In this document: positions 22,691-35,500 of the stretch, one piece after another | Numbering within the stretch: position 1 is the first letter of the stretch | Layout of the letters: each line of letters begins with the position of its first letter | Assembly: GCA_028023455.1 (NCBI GenBank) | Contig: JAQFVV010000036.1 | Location: 9,166,719-9,230,718, forward strand | DNA: 64,000 bases | Reading direction: 5' to 3' | From: Epiperipatus broadwayi | Lineage: Eukaryota; Onychophora; Udeonychophora; Euonychophora; Peripatidae | The notes under the pieces: generated by a model | The model's input: only the letters and a program-made list of their open reading frames with translations | What the model was told of the DNA's origin: nothing | Database searches by the model: none | Made by a program: the position numbers and the translations under genes

Positions 22691-24006
22691 TAATTGGAAA
22701 AAAATCTATAATAAAAGCCTATGAAATTAAACAAAAACATACTAAATGTCAAAGCAATTTAAAAAAGAGTCACTCTTCAGTTATCTAACTAACAGATATT
22801 AGTCTATATCAAAAATTATTGCAAATACTCTGTTTAAATTGCACATATATAAAATCAACAAAACAGAAATAAAATAATCAGAATAGAAAATTGAAATTTA
22901 AAACAAAAGTTGATTATAACATCTGAGGTCAATAATGTTTAGAAACACCCCTCCCCTCCCAAACAAAGGGTTCAATGAAAAACAAGTAAAGTGTAAATTG
23001 TGAATATTATTTTTAAAATCCTATGAAATAAATGAGAAAAAATATATAATAAAAGCCTACGACATTAAACAAAAACATACTAAATCTGAAAGCGATTTAA
23101 AAAATAAAAGTATTTATAAAATGCAAAAATAACAGCACAAAACATGGCAGGAAATGTCTTAAAAAAAATCAGTCTCAGTTATCTAACTAACAGATATAAT
23201 AATACTTCAAACCTTAATAACAGACTAAAACATATTAAGTAATCAATGTTCCTATTAATCTATAATAGCGTCATTAGAGTTTAAATTCAGTTAAAATGTT
23301 ACTCTATTACTAGTTTATATCAAAATTATTGCAAGTACTCGGATTAAGTTGTACATATATAAAATCAACAAAATAGAAATAAAATAATCAGAATAGAAAA
23401 TACAATTTGAAAGTAATTAAAATAGATTACCAATTTCCCTGGAGAGTGAGTTCATCTTTCAGCAGGTCGTTGAATTTTTTCATCCTTGCAAAATGAATCT
23501 TCGGCATATAGATTGCTCCATTAGTGACAAAATATGGATAGAGCATATATATATATATTATATTTTTCCTGTCTATTGATCGCATTTTCTTTCACTTAAA
23601 GTTTGTTATTTTCAAAATAAGTTACGCACAATTTTGAAATGTAGATAGAAACTGAGAAAATAGATAAACATTTTTGGTACTATATGTAGTATAAAGAAAT
23701 TTCCAGAACTCGGGTAATGTGACTGATTGATTTTGTCAAAGGAAAATTAATCTCTACATTTTTAGAAAGTGAAAGTATTTTTTTAAAAAATGGAAAATAA
23801 TACTTTTTCTCATTTTAAATTATAAATCAATAGTAGCAACAAATTAAAAATCCTTTTTCTTTTAAAAGACTTTATTTTCTTGTATCAATACTGAACATAT
23901 ATTTATAAGTTGTGAGTGGAGGGAGTTTGAAAATGGTAAATGTAACAATTTATATAATACAAAACTCCGTTTCAACTGTTTTTATCTTCTTACAGTTATT
24001 TTTGGT

Positions 24007-24456
24007 TTATATTATATAAATATATTCAGTACTGATATAAGAAAATAAAGTTTTTGAAAAGGAGAAGGATTTTTAATTTGTTGATATTATTGGAGAACAT
24101 AAATAAAAAGTATTACGTTAGGGTTAAGTTTTGTCTTCATTAAAGCACAAACCAAATAGAACAGTAATGTTTTCGTTTTAATTCCTTTCATCCCAAAGCC
24201 AAATAAAAAATAATAACGGAGGAAGCCCCTCCCAAGAAACTCCAGAAAGCTTGATGGATCAATATTTTGAGAAAATGCATATATATATATAAATTATTTG
24301 ATTTATAATCATATATTATAACACTGCAAATGTACAATCACTTTTTCTTTTAAAATATATATGTTCTCCAATAATATCAACAAATTAAGAATCCTTCTCC
24401 TTTTCAAAAAAGCTATTTTATTATATCAATACTGAACATATTTATATAATATTGAA
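24007..24456. repeat. Second, nested inverted repeat inside the foldback element
   Basis: TATATTCAGTACTGATATAA through GGAGAAGGATTTTTAATTTG at 24020-24090 is inverted at about 24355-24450. It resembles the inner edge of the large arm (near 23840-23900), so the interior seems to hold a related, shorter foldback copy. Confidence 0.6.
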
Positions 24457-24984
24457 GCAATGGATCTGAAGTCCAATCCATGCTTCACAGCCTCCTATAA
24501 ACTTAGTTAGTATTGTAGGCCTGAACTAAGTTTATAGTCCAATATCAGCAGGGTTTTGCATTAAAGCTAAAATTAATTACTTTTATATAATTTGTATTGC
24601 ATTTGAATATTTTGTTAAATAAATTCCATTCTAAGATTAGATTTCTGTTAATAAAAATTGCTTGTAAAATCTATTAGTCAAACATATATATACGTCAAGC
24701 ATATATATATATATGAGTTAATGCAAAATTCTGCTGAAATAAAATGCTTATTTTATTAAAAAAAATAAGAATGTATTTTTTCTTTTTAAATCTTGTTAAA
24801 ATATTTAGTATGATTTGATTTTGAGATAAGCCCACCAACATTTTCTAAAAAGAATGTATATTTTTAATTAATTAGCCCATTCAAGGCAAATTAAGGATGG
24901 CCTTCTCTTTCTTTTTTAATTAATAAAATTCAAAGTTTAAAGAAAGAAATTTAGAGTAAAAAAGTAAAAGTTATTTTTAGAAAA

Positions 24985-25690
24985 TGTTACCTTGAAACAA
25001 AGGAGCATGGGGGCTTATCAAGATCTAAGATCATACAAACAATAGAAGGTAGCTGACAAAGAGGGTATAAATAAAAGTGAGAACCAAAGACTTGGTTATT
25101 CAGAGTTTTCTTGCTGGTTATTCAGAGTTTTCTTGCTGATTATTGAGAGTTTTCTTGCTGATTATTGAGAGTTTTCTTGCTGGTTATTCAGAGTTTTCTT
25201 GCTGGCATTCAGATTTCTCTTTGAAGAACTCTTTTAGATTTTGCTTGTGGAGATTTTATTCCAAAAAGTTAGACAACTGTCGTCTTCAAAATCATGGAGA
25301 AGTTTGAACATGCTCAAGCTAAAAGTCATATGAATTTGATGGATTCTACTATGCTTGGCTAGGCAAATAAATAGCTTTGCCTATCGCCAAGGTTTCTAAA
25401 TACCATCCAAAATGCCATAGTATCCACCTAATAGTGATCTGAACTCTGTGCCGTGTCTGTAGGACTTTTCGTGAAACCATGCTTACACTATTTCCATTGT
25501 CATTGTCCAGATAAATATCTATCGATGGTTGGATCAAGCCATGATGCCACCGAACAGAAGCAAGGAACCAGGACAGTAATCATATCTCTCCTCCATTGAA
25601 CTATTTACTTTCTACCCTTTTGTTCATACCTTTCTTAATTGAATTATATTATGAATTATTTTATTTAATGATATTTGTAATGTAACCATT
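24985..25690 (+). promoter_or_regulatory. Promoter-like block with TATA box and 22-bp repeats; possible solo LTR
   Basis: A TATAAATA box at 25066-25073 is followed ~20 bp later by five tandem 22-bp units (25094-25203, consensus GGTTATTCAGAGTTTTCTTG plus CT). A start codon at 25294 opens a 22-codon frame (MEKFEHAQAKSHMNLMDSTM...). TGTTACC at 24985 could be an LTR start, and TGTAACCA near 25681-25688 a possible end, but the flanking bases do not match, so a solo LTR is only a suggestion. It sits in the centre of the foldback element and could drive a non-coding transcript. Confidence 0.3.
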
Positions 25691-25705
25691 TTATTAGACT
25701 AATCT

Positions 25706-25708
<3 letters not shown>

Positions 25709-25754
<46 letters not shown>
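25709..25754. repeat. TA microsatellite
   Basis: About 23 uninterrupted TA units inside the foldback element. Confidence 0.9.
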
Positions 25755-25757
<3 letters not shown>

Positions 25758-28341
25758 CATCTATCTATATTTAACCTTTTTTCCTTCGCTATTCTTCATT
25801 ACTAACATGTGGAAATATTTTGTATTCCATTGCGGTTAAGTTTAAAAGTTAATTTTTTTTCATTTAAAATCTCTTTCCAATTTTATTTATGTTTCTAAAT
25901 TCCATACCAGTAAGTTTTCTTTGTTTGCCAACTTGATCTCCTCAATAACGCCTCTTTTGTCCGCCAGTAGCTTACTACATATATATGATTTAGCTATATA
26001 CATTTTAAATAATTTTTAAACTATCTGTTTTTAGCACAAAGCAATTAGAAAATGCTTTGCGAAAGATTTTTACTATTATACTTTATCGAGGAGATTCAAG
26101 TTGCCAATTTTATTAAAATTGGGAAGAAAAGATTTAGACCGCAAACAGATTAATCTGTTTTTATTGTCTAATTAGTTTATTTCATTAATTTAGGGGAATA
26201 GCGGAGGCCATTAAGTAATTATTAATATTTTAAAGCCACTAATTAAAGATATTATTTAACTATAAAAAGCTTGAGTTTCCTAATTTTATTATAATGCTTT
26301 ATTTTACTTTTCCAATGATCCAGGCATGCAAAACACATTTTTCATAGTACTTTTACACACATTTAACTATTTAGCTCCTTAGGTGTTCCCGTCCATGTCT
26401 CTACCACTGAGGCTAAGCTTGGCCAGTTGAAAAATAATTTATGTATGGCTCAGATAATGTTATTGGTTCATAATTAGCCACGAGAATAGGTGAATAGGGC
26501 AGAGGTCATAGTATTTTTGATTTAATATCTTGCGTATGGGTGGCCTCGAGGTACTTTCACTTAGTATTCGAACTGGGTTAAACCAACATACATCATCTGA
26601 CTGTCACAATATAAAACTCCAAAAATAACTGTAAGAAGATAAAAACAGTTGAAATGGAGTTTTATATTATATAAATTGTTACATTTACCATTTTCAAACT
26701 CCCTCCACTCACAACTTATAAATATATGTTCAGTATTGATACAAGAAAATAAAGTCTTTTAAAAGAAAAAGGATTTTTAATTTGTTGCTACTATTGATTT
26801 ATAATTTAAAATGAGAAAAAGTATTATTTTCCATTTTTTAAAAAAATACTTTCACTTTCTAAAAATGTAGAGATTAATTTTCCTTTGACAAAATCAATCA
26901 GTGACATGACCCGAGTTCTGGAAATTTCTTTATACTACATATAGTACCAAAAATGTTTATCTATTTTCTCAGTTTCTATCTACATTTCAAAATTGTGCGT
27001 AACTTATTTTGAAAATAATAAACTTTAAGTGAAAGAAAATGCAATCAATAGATGGGAAAATATAATATATATACTGTATTTATATTTTGTCACTAATAAA
27101 GTGATCTACAATGCCTAAGTTTCATTTTGCAATGATGAAAAAATTCAACGACCTGCTGAAAGATGAACTCACTCTCCAGGGAAATTGGTAATCTATTTTA
27201 ATTACTTTCAAATTGTATTTTCTATTCTGATTATTTTATTTCTATTTTGTTGATTTTATATATGTACAACTTAATCCGAGTACTTGCAATAATTTTGATA
27301 TAAACTAGTAATAGAGTAACATTTTAACTGAATTTAAACTCTAATGACGCTATTATAGATTAATAGGAACATTGATTACTTAATATGTTTTAGTCTGTTA
27401 TTAAGGTTTGAAGTATTATTATATCTGTTAGTTAGATAACTGAGACTGATTTTTTTAAAGACATTTCCTGCCATGTTTTGTGCTGTTATTTTTGCATTTT
27501 ATAAATACTTTTATTTTTTAAATCGCTTTCAGATTTAGTATGTTTTTGTTTAATGTCGTAGGCTTTTATTATATATTTTTTCTCATTTATTTCATAGGAT
27601 TTTAAAAATAATATTCACAATTTACACTTTACTTGTTTTTCATTGAACCCTTTGTGTGGGAGGGGAGGGGTGTTTCTAAACATTATTGACCTCAGATGTT
27701 ATAATCAACTTTTGTTTTAAATTTCAATTTTCTATTCTGATTATTTTATTTCTGTTTTGTTGATTTTATATATGTGCAATTTAAACAGAGTATTTGCAAT
27801 AATTTTTGATATAGACTAATATCTGTTAGTTAGATAACTGAAGAGTGACTCTTTTTTAAATTGCTTTGATATTTAGTATGTTTTTGTTTAATTTCATAGG
27901 CTTTTATTATAGATTTTTTTCCAATTATACATTTCAATTTCAGCGATTTTGACAGATTTCTCGCATGTGTGTGTGTGGGGTATACCATTTCTCAAATCTA
28001 GCGATTTCTATTAAATTTTTTTTACATTTCAATTTCAGCAATTTTGACAGATTTCTCGTGTGAAGGAGGGGGGTATACCATTTCTCAAATTTAGCAATTT
28101 CTATGGATTTTTTTTTATATATTTTAATTTCAGCGATTTTGACCGATTTGTCTCATGCGCTGGGGGGGGGGGCATCTACTATTTCTAAAATTATGCGATT
28201 TTTAGCGAATATTTTAAAAAAAATTATCAATTGCAGGCTTCTTGGTGGTTCTGCCCATGGTGGCTCATCCAGTACGTGAGAAAAGCACCAAAAAAAAAGC
28301 ATCAAAGGTTATAGATTTCTCAGAATTACTTCTCATTAAAT

Positions 28342-28839
28342 GTAATATAGGGTATATGAGCACAGACTTTCACACCACCTACCTCTCTCCACTCTATCTA
28401 ATAACACTGATACACCTAAATACATGTGGGGTTCAGATTGTACCTTAGGTCAACATGGGTGTGACAATAATCTCGGCCTCAGGGTGGCCTTTGAGCATTC
28501 CATCATCAGATTTTCAATTGGATGGACGGTTGAAGAGTTGGAGTGTGGAGTGGATTGAAGCCTGTCCATTAAACTATGAGGATAGTCTATCTTAATATAT
28601 ATCTGAGCACTTATACTATATATGTGTGTAAAGATGATAGCCTGGACCAACTGGTGATTGCTGGTTTAGCATGAAATACGTATATTGGTGATTATTTAAC
28701 TTTTCGGCATATATGTATTTAGGTGTATCAGTGTTATTAGATAGAGTGGAGAGAGGTAGGTGGTGTGAAAGTCTGTACTCATATACCCTATATTACATAT
28801 ATATAGCCACAGGTATATAACAAGCCTGTGTTTCAGTTA
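28342..28839 (+). mobile_element. Retrozyme-like element with 83-bp terminal inverted repeats
   Basis: One unit of the family found at 6421-7206. Its first ~83 bp (28343-28425, from TAATATAGGGTATATGAGCA) are the inverted copy of 28713-28796. A 12-13-bp sequence, TTCTCATTAAATG, lies at both ends (ending 28341, and again at ~28841-28853) and occurs once at the empty site in copy A (near 16931). It is therefore a target-site duplication, of a length more typical of retrotransposition than of cut-and-paste. The hammerhead core is mutated. Confidence 0.65.
28636..28700 (+). ncRNA. Degenerate hammerhead motif
   Basis: Matches the 6568-6632 motif, but the invariant core reads CTGGTGA (28651-28657) instead of CTGATGA. 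That replaces a core adenosine and should abolish self-cleavage. GAAA (28673-28676) and the palindromic stem III are kept; the outer part of stem I has also decayed. Confidence 0.65.
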
Positions 28840-28961
28840 TTCTCATTAAATGGTAAATTGAGAACCAAAATTTTCAATACATATATATAGCCACAGGTAT
28901 ATAACAAGCCTGTGTTTCAGTTATTCTCATTAAATGGTAAATTGAGAACCAAAATTTTCAA
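28794..28961 (+). repeat. Exact 84-bp tandem duplication at the element's downstream edge
   Basis: 28794-28877 is repeated without visible change at 28878-28961. The unit spans the last bases of the retrozyme-like element (including the ACAGG/CCTGT stem) and the flank with the target-site duplication. It therefore arose after insertion, and recently. Confidence 0.9.
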
Positions 28962-29850
28962 GATGTTTTAAAAATAATGTTAAAAACTTAAGACAAAGTC
29001 ATTAACTTGGTCCTGATTGTCAATAAGTACAGCTGGAACTTTTGCCTTTATTAAAATTAATAATTTGAAATTAAAGATTGTAAATATATTATCAGCTTGT
29101 GATAGGGGAATGATGGTTGATATAAAACCCCAGTTTTAAGTGAAAAGATGTCAGGTTTTTGTTTTTTCTCTCTCTCTCTCTCTCATGATAATTTAAACTT
29201 ACTTGTATGTAAGCATTATGCCCAGTTTTACAATGAAAGCAAGAGGCTAAAAACAATCATTGTTGCCTTCTTGTGTGGCAGACCAGTTTATGGATATGGA
29301 AGACCCAGAACAACAGCCTACTAAAAGGATAGCAGATGAACCAGCTTGTGAGTGAATGATCATGCCATGCAAGCCATCACAGTCAGAAGACCGGTAACAA
29401 ATTCTTAAACAAGCTCTAAACTCAATTCTGAAGCAATTTTAATCATTCCTAAAGCTAGCTATATTATATAGTAAATGTGCACAAACTCTAAACTTAAATT
29501 TCTCATAATAATTAAATGATGTTAGATAAATATACTTCTAATTGTATAAAATTTAAAATATCTTTAAAAAGCTAGTTTGTAAAGTCTTGCTTGATCTAAA
29601 GTTCTCAGAAATCTCTTTGTAAAGATAATGATTGTCTCCAGTTGTTATTCTATATATTCTCATCTATGCTTGTGCCTATATATATTATTGCAATGTGTTT
29701 ATTAATTTGTGCTATGCCTTCATAGCAGAGATTGCTAAATATTATAATAGTAAAGAGACACTAGTATGTTCTCAGGAAGTTAATTTATGTTTTTTTTTGG
29801 CACACATCTAAATCTCTGGTCTGACAACCCAATATTATATATATATATAT

Positions 29851-31254
29851 TGTAACCGGCATGCCTCCGATCCATCTATACGGCCGTTTCTAGGTTCATA
29901 CCCTATCAAGCATAACCTGACGGAGGCAACCAGCTACACAAAATATGTATATAGAACGGATTAGTAAGAATATAATATATTCAATTACTACCTTACCGGT
30001 TGAGTTTGACCTAATAAAATCAAATCAAACTATATTTCCCAACCGATTGTTCTTCCTGACATAAAAAAAAATAATAATGGTTGACATAGCAAGTAATTAC
30101 AGTAATGCAAATTTTAAAACGAGGTTTATTGGTTATCTAACATAAAACATAATTTCTATAATTTCGAGGCGTATTAATAATAATAAATACGTGTATAGAG
30201 TGTTAGTATGAAATGTATGTAAATAAGTTTCTTATAAATGTTCGTTCAATTAAAGTTTATATGTATCAGAGTTATATAAAGGAATAATCGTTCAATTACA
30301 GTTTCTATGTATCAGAGTTATATAAAGGAATAATTCGCATTCTTGATTCCCTTGGAATTATGATTACTAGGAGTTAATAAGTTAGCATGCTAATATATGA
30401 TTACCTAGGTAAACGGTCCTGGCAATTTATTCAGTCACTTCTTCGAACTGTGTTGTGGGCGTCCCACTTCTTTTGTAGAGTGGTTCAACTCCGGATAGTT
30501 TCCTCGTAACGGTTTCCAAATGGCACGGAGACATAGGTTGGTGAGCGAGGGATTATCTTCATTTCGTCGGTGTTACAGGCTGGCGTATGGAGTAGCGTTT
30601 CGAACCGGCGCTCGAAAGTATTTCTTCTACTCGATCATCATTTCTTTAACTATATCCTGGGTGGCAGTTAAACATTTCGCTAGGAAAAAAGGATTTCCTT
30701 TTTTTTTTGACAACTGGGATCACTCCTTTTTTTTTTTCACCGCTCTACTCTCTCTTAGTAAAAAAAAAAAACTCCCCTCCCCTTTGTCTTGTGGATCACG
30801 TTTTCACACCTACGGCCATCTTTGATCTTAAAATAGTTTAATTACTCTCCCTTTCATTTGTTACATTTATTCTTCTCTAATTAAACTTATTACATTTGTT
30901 TTATTTATTTATTTCTCTTAACCATCACTCTATGAATTTCTCAGTAATTATTTCCATGATTTTTACCGTAAGAGTTTCATCTTTTTTCCTTCCTAGAAAA
31001 ATGCTTTAGTACAACAAAATTCGACATTTATTTTATTTTATAACTCCCATTCATTCTTTCACTCCCATTTACTAGCTGATAACGATCTTTAAATGTTATA
31101 CCAAATTCCTTCTACAAACCACTAATTCTTATCTAACTCGTCTGTCATCTTATCTACAATCTTTTTTCTTTCCTTTTTTTTTTTCTTTTTGATATTTGAC
31201 CTAACTGAATATACATATTATATTAAATATATGTGATCACCACGTGCTATCACA
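29851..31254 (-). repeat. 3' LTR of the Ty3/Gypsy element
   Basis: 1,404 bp, nearly identical to 37432-38832, bounded by TG and CA. It contains two near-identical ~50-bp units around ATGTATCAGAGTTATATAAAG (about 30245-30335), which resemble tandem promoter elements with TATATAA cores. On the plus strand it holds an incidental 101-codon antisense frame that is not a gene. Confidence 0.95.
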
Positions 31255-31275
31255 TTACACCCTCCCCCATTAGGA
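31255..31275 (-). promoter_or_regulatory. Polypurine tract of the Ty3/Gypsy element
   Basis: On the minus strand AATGGGGGAGGGTGTAA lies directly upstream of the 3' LTR start (TGTGATAG). This is the expected position for plus-strand DNA priming. Confidence 0.8.
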
Positions 31276-31804
31276 ATTAACAGAATGTTAATTCTGATAA
31301 TTAGCATGCTGCTCGTTCGTTTATTACCCCGCTAATCAGTATTGAATGTTGTGCTCAGTTTATTGTGATGACAAATGTTTGGAGCATTATGAAGAGGTCT
31401 CTAGGCTTCTTATACTATCATCTCTCTTCATTGACAATCTAACCCTTCCATTACCTCTATCCATACTAGTTCTTTCCGAATTTATCTTCCGGGAAGCACT
31501 ACTGACTTAGCCTTTATTTGTTTTGGGGTTTTATCTAATCTCCATACTTATAGAATATTAATCTAATCACATATACCTCGACCCACTCATAAAGACATCC
31601 CTCGGTACATACTCGCCTGTTTTTCCATAACTGGCCGCAACTATATTCCTTTGTCACCCATCCACTCATGACTCCCGTTTCCTCTGATCTCATTTCCTAA
31701 ACCTTTCATATTTATATTATTATTATTATTATTATTTTTTCGTATATCCATGTGTGTGTTGTTGGTCATCATCTGCGTCCATCCTGAATGTACTATACTA
31801 TTCA

Positions 31805-32557
31805 TTAAACTTTGTCTGGCGGCTCTGGCTTTCTCGGGATCAGTCTCAAAGACCAAGCATTATAGGTTCCCTTTTCTTCAGACCCCTTTGTGACAACAAA
31901 AGCATTGTTACCAAGCTTCCTTTTTATTATGTAAGGCCCCTCATATATCGGTTGAAACTTTTTGTAGATGTTTCTCTCCGGATGGCTCACCGGTTGAACC
32001 CTGATCATGACTTCATTTCCTTCCTCGAACGATATGTTCTTTTCTTTGAATTTACGTTTTCTAACCTCACTCATCCTCTTTATACAATCTCGTGCCTGTT
32101 CTAAATCCCGTTTTCGGTTTATTACCCTAGATTGTACTGGCAATCTGCTTCCAAATGGGCACGGAACATTTTTCCCATAATGCAATCGTACGGGTTCAAA
32201 ACCCGTGGATTCGTTCTTTGATCAATTTATCATGTTGACCATTCTGGGTACTTCATTTACCCATCTACGATGATCTTCAGACACATACACTCGGAACAAA
32301 CGTCCTAGTTCTCGCATCATCCTTTCGCAGGGATTGGATTGTGGGTTACGGATTGATGTGAGTCTATGTTGGATTCCCTTTTTAGTGATCCATTCTCTCC
32401 ACTCCCGCGAGACAAACGGAGTCCCATTGTCAGATAATATTTGTTGTGGCTTCCCTGCCTTCCGAAAATACTGCTGTTCCAAAACCTGGATGGCTTGCTT
32501 GGAGTTAGCCTGTGTGACTGGGTATGCGTCCACTAATTTCGAAAACACATCATACAT
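31805..32557 (-). pseudogene. C-terminal integrase part of the Ty3/Gypsy pol, interrupted
   Basis: Continues the pol frame after a frameshift near 32560. It holds the second catalytic Asp in LSDNGTPFVS and the catalytic Glu in NPCERMMRELG. It then meets an in-frame TGA at 32222-32224, immediately before SKNESTGFEP. The open frame resumes to 31805, covering a chromo-like/GPY-type C-terminal region (YEGPYIIKRKLGNNAFVVT) and ending PDKV. The two lesions, one frameshift and one nonsense change, are confined to integrase in an otherwise open 4.5-kb coding region. They show that the copy is defective. Confidence 0.85.
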
Positions 32558-35500
32558 GACCAGTAGAGGTATTTCTTCCTGTTGAATGCTGGCAAGGGTC
32601 CATAAAAATCTATGGCTAACAAGGTGTTAGGTTGTTTGGTAATTATCAGGTGTAGTGGTCCTACATTAGATGTGTTGGGAGGTTTGGTTTTGGCGCATAC
32701 TTCACATGCCCTAATGATGTCGGCGATCTGTTTCCGCATCTCTGGCCAATAGAACCACTGATTTATTAGACCCTCTACCTTGCAGGTTCCATAATGTCCA
32801 TATGTCTCGTGAATATACTCCACCGTTGGTATTCGCAATTTTCTTGGAAGAACGATCCTAGTTTTTCCCTTTCTCTTCAGAATGCGCTGCAGAAACCCTC
32901 CCTTCATACAACAATAGTTTCGATCCTTCCATAACATATTTCCTGCTCGTTCCCCCACAGGCTGTCCTTTCAAGTACTTGATGATCTGCCCACATTCAGC
33001 ATCCTCCTTCTGGTAATGTTTCAATTTGCGCATGCTTTGTTGTATCGTCTGTCCAGTACTTATTTCCATCTCTGCTATATATGGTTCTCCTCCCCCTCGT
33101 CGCTGTTCCATTCCTACCGGATACCAGCTCAGGGTGTCCGCAACGATGTTGTTTTTACTCTTACAATATATGACTTTGTAATTAAACTCCTGTAGGAACA
33201 AACTCCATCGTATCAACCGACTGTTAGATAGAAAACTCTGATTTATGAACTCCAGGCTCTTATGATCGGTCAGTACTACTATCTCAGATCCTAACAAATA
33301 TTGGCGAAATCTTTTGAATGCCCATATGACTGCCAATGCCTCCTTCTCCGTCACGGTGTAATTTACCTCTGCCCCTTTGAGCAAACGGCTGATAAACGCC
33401 AATACGCCATGGTGACCTCCCTCCTGAATTTGAAATATGGTGGCTCCAAGCCCCAAACCACTACTGTCGGTCTGTACTACGAATGGTTTATTAAAGTCTG
33501 GGTATGTTAGTATTACTTTGTTTAAGAATCCGGTCTTTACCTTTCTAAAACTACTTTCCTGCTCCCTTTCCCATGTCCATGGTTGGTCTTTCTTTAATAA
33601 CTGAAGTAATGGTCCCATATCTATCATAAATCCCTGGTAGAACCTATTGTAAAAATTACACATCCCGAGAAATGATCTGATGTGTTTTTTATTACGTGGG
33701 GTTGGAAACTCCTGTATTGCGCGTATTTTATCCGGGTTCGGGGTTACTCCCGCGGCGCTCACGACGTGCCCTAGAAACTCAACTTCGGAAGTCGCTAAGT
33801 GACTTTTCTTTAAGTTAATTCTTATTCCCTTTGACTCACATTCTTCCAAAAACCGCCTCACCTGTTCTAGATGTTCAGAGATATTCTCTGACGCAATGAC
33901 AATATCATCCATGTACATCATCACCACGTCTTTTATCTCCTTTGATAATACCTGATCCAAACAGCGTATTAGTCCGGACCCGCTATTTTTTAACCCAAAT
34001 GGGATTCTATTGAAATGGTACGCATAGCCGTTATATCGGAAAGCAGTGTACTTACGGTCATTGGGATGTAACCTTATTTGCCAATAACTGGCAGTCAAAT
34101 CAAAAGTTGAAAACACCCTTTTGTTCCGAAATTTATCTAATAACTCCCACATTGGTGGAGGGGCATTGATATCTGGTAACGTAATTTTGTTTAAATGTCT
34201 AGCATCAAGACACAACCGTATGGATCCATCCTTTTTCTTTACAGTCACAACAGGATTATTATAAGACGAGGAGCATTTTGATATTATCCCCCACTGCAAC
34301 ATTTTAGTTAATTGCTCTTCCACTTCCTTACGGTATTGGTACGGGATGGGATATGCCCTGGCCTGGTACGGTTGGTTGTCGATGATTCGTATTCTGTGCT
34401 CATATCCATGGATAACACCCAGGATTTCTGAAAATACTTCATTATGTTGTTCCAGAATCTGTTGTAATTGTTTTCTCCTGTCCTCGTCTATATTTTTCAA
34501 TTCTGTGATTTTGTTGGTCGTCTCTAAACCGATGGCAGCACTGTGGATGTGATACCCTTCCCTCCTTGCCTCGGAACATCCGTGCTGGTCTTCCATAAAA
34601 TCAACCCATGTTCCGTTCACTGCTACTCTTCTTCCTTTGTAATCTATTATACACCCGAACCTATCCATAAAATCTGATCCTAAAATTACATCATGTATTA
34701 GGCCCTCTAATATCACCATCACCTGTTCATACCCTTTCTCAGCTACCTGCATCTCCACCCATACTTGCTCTGATGCCAATTTAACCTTCTTTCCGTTGGC
34801 CATTAATACTTGTACGGCATTTAGCGGTAAGGTCTTCATCTCGGGATACGTCTTCTTCAATCGATGGAACATCTCTTGCGACATCACAGAGATTTGACTT
34901 CCGGAATCCAATAGAGCTCTACTCGTTGTGTTCCCACATTTAATCTCAATTTTCGGGCACTCCTTGGGAACAAAAGTTTCTCTCCCAGTTAATTTGTTGT
35001 AACTGAGGTTTGCCAAGGGTATATTTACGTTCTCACTTCCGTTTTTCCTTACACTACCGGTGGTCTGGGGTCTACCATCGAGAGCCGTGAGTATTCTTGT
35101 TATTGGTTCCATTGATTCTTTGCTGATTATCATGTGTTTGATCCTGTCTGGCAGGTTTCGCTTCACAATCTGTACTATCTGTTTTTCTGTCAGGGGGTCT
35201 GCGGTTAGCATTCGCAATGAAGTGACTTGTTGGCAGAAAAATGATGCAAAAGACTTCCTGGGTTTCCATTTTTCCTCCACTATGCTATAGAATATATCTT
35301 CTTGTATTTTCTCACCCCAATAATCCTTCAAAATTATGTTTTTATATTGCTGTAGTGTTTGAGGTTTTACAAATAACGAGTCCCACCATGTACGGGCCTC
35401 CTCTCGCAAATGGCTACACGCAATCGCGATGCATGCCTCATCATGCAATTTGTTGAGCTCGCAATATTTTTCTAATCCGTTTAGATGTTCTAATGGATTC

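Larger units (their letters stand above)
22319..28291. mobile_element. Large foldback DNA element with ~1.7-kb inverted arms
   Basis: Left arm 22319-24006 and right arm 26614-28291 are near-identical inverted copies. Tips are GGGGCTTTTCTCAC on the left and, inverted, GGTGCTTTTCTCAC on the right. Both arms carry three ~95-bp subterminal tandem units (22450-22690 and 27920-28180) with short C or G tracts. The interior (24007-26613) encodes no transposase. The flanks match copy A around 16880-16910, with an A-rich target; the exact duplication is obscured by poly-A. The long arms with internal tandem repeats resemble Foldback/Galileo-type elements. It must be mobilised in trans, if at all. Confidence 0.8.

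Noticed and set aside
25349-25537. 62-codon minus-strand frame in the foldback interior
   Set aside because: No motif, no homologue in the window, and it opposes the promoter-like block.
30520-30825. 101-codon plus-strand frame, repeated at 38101-38415
   Set aside because: Both lie antisense in the LTRs of the Gypsy element. They recur only because the LTRs are copies, and their C-termini differ with poly-A/T length.
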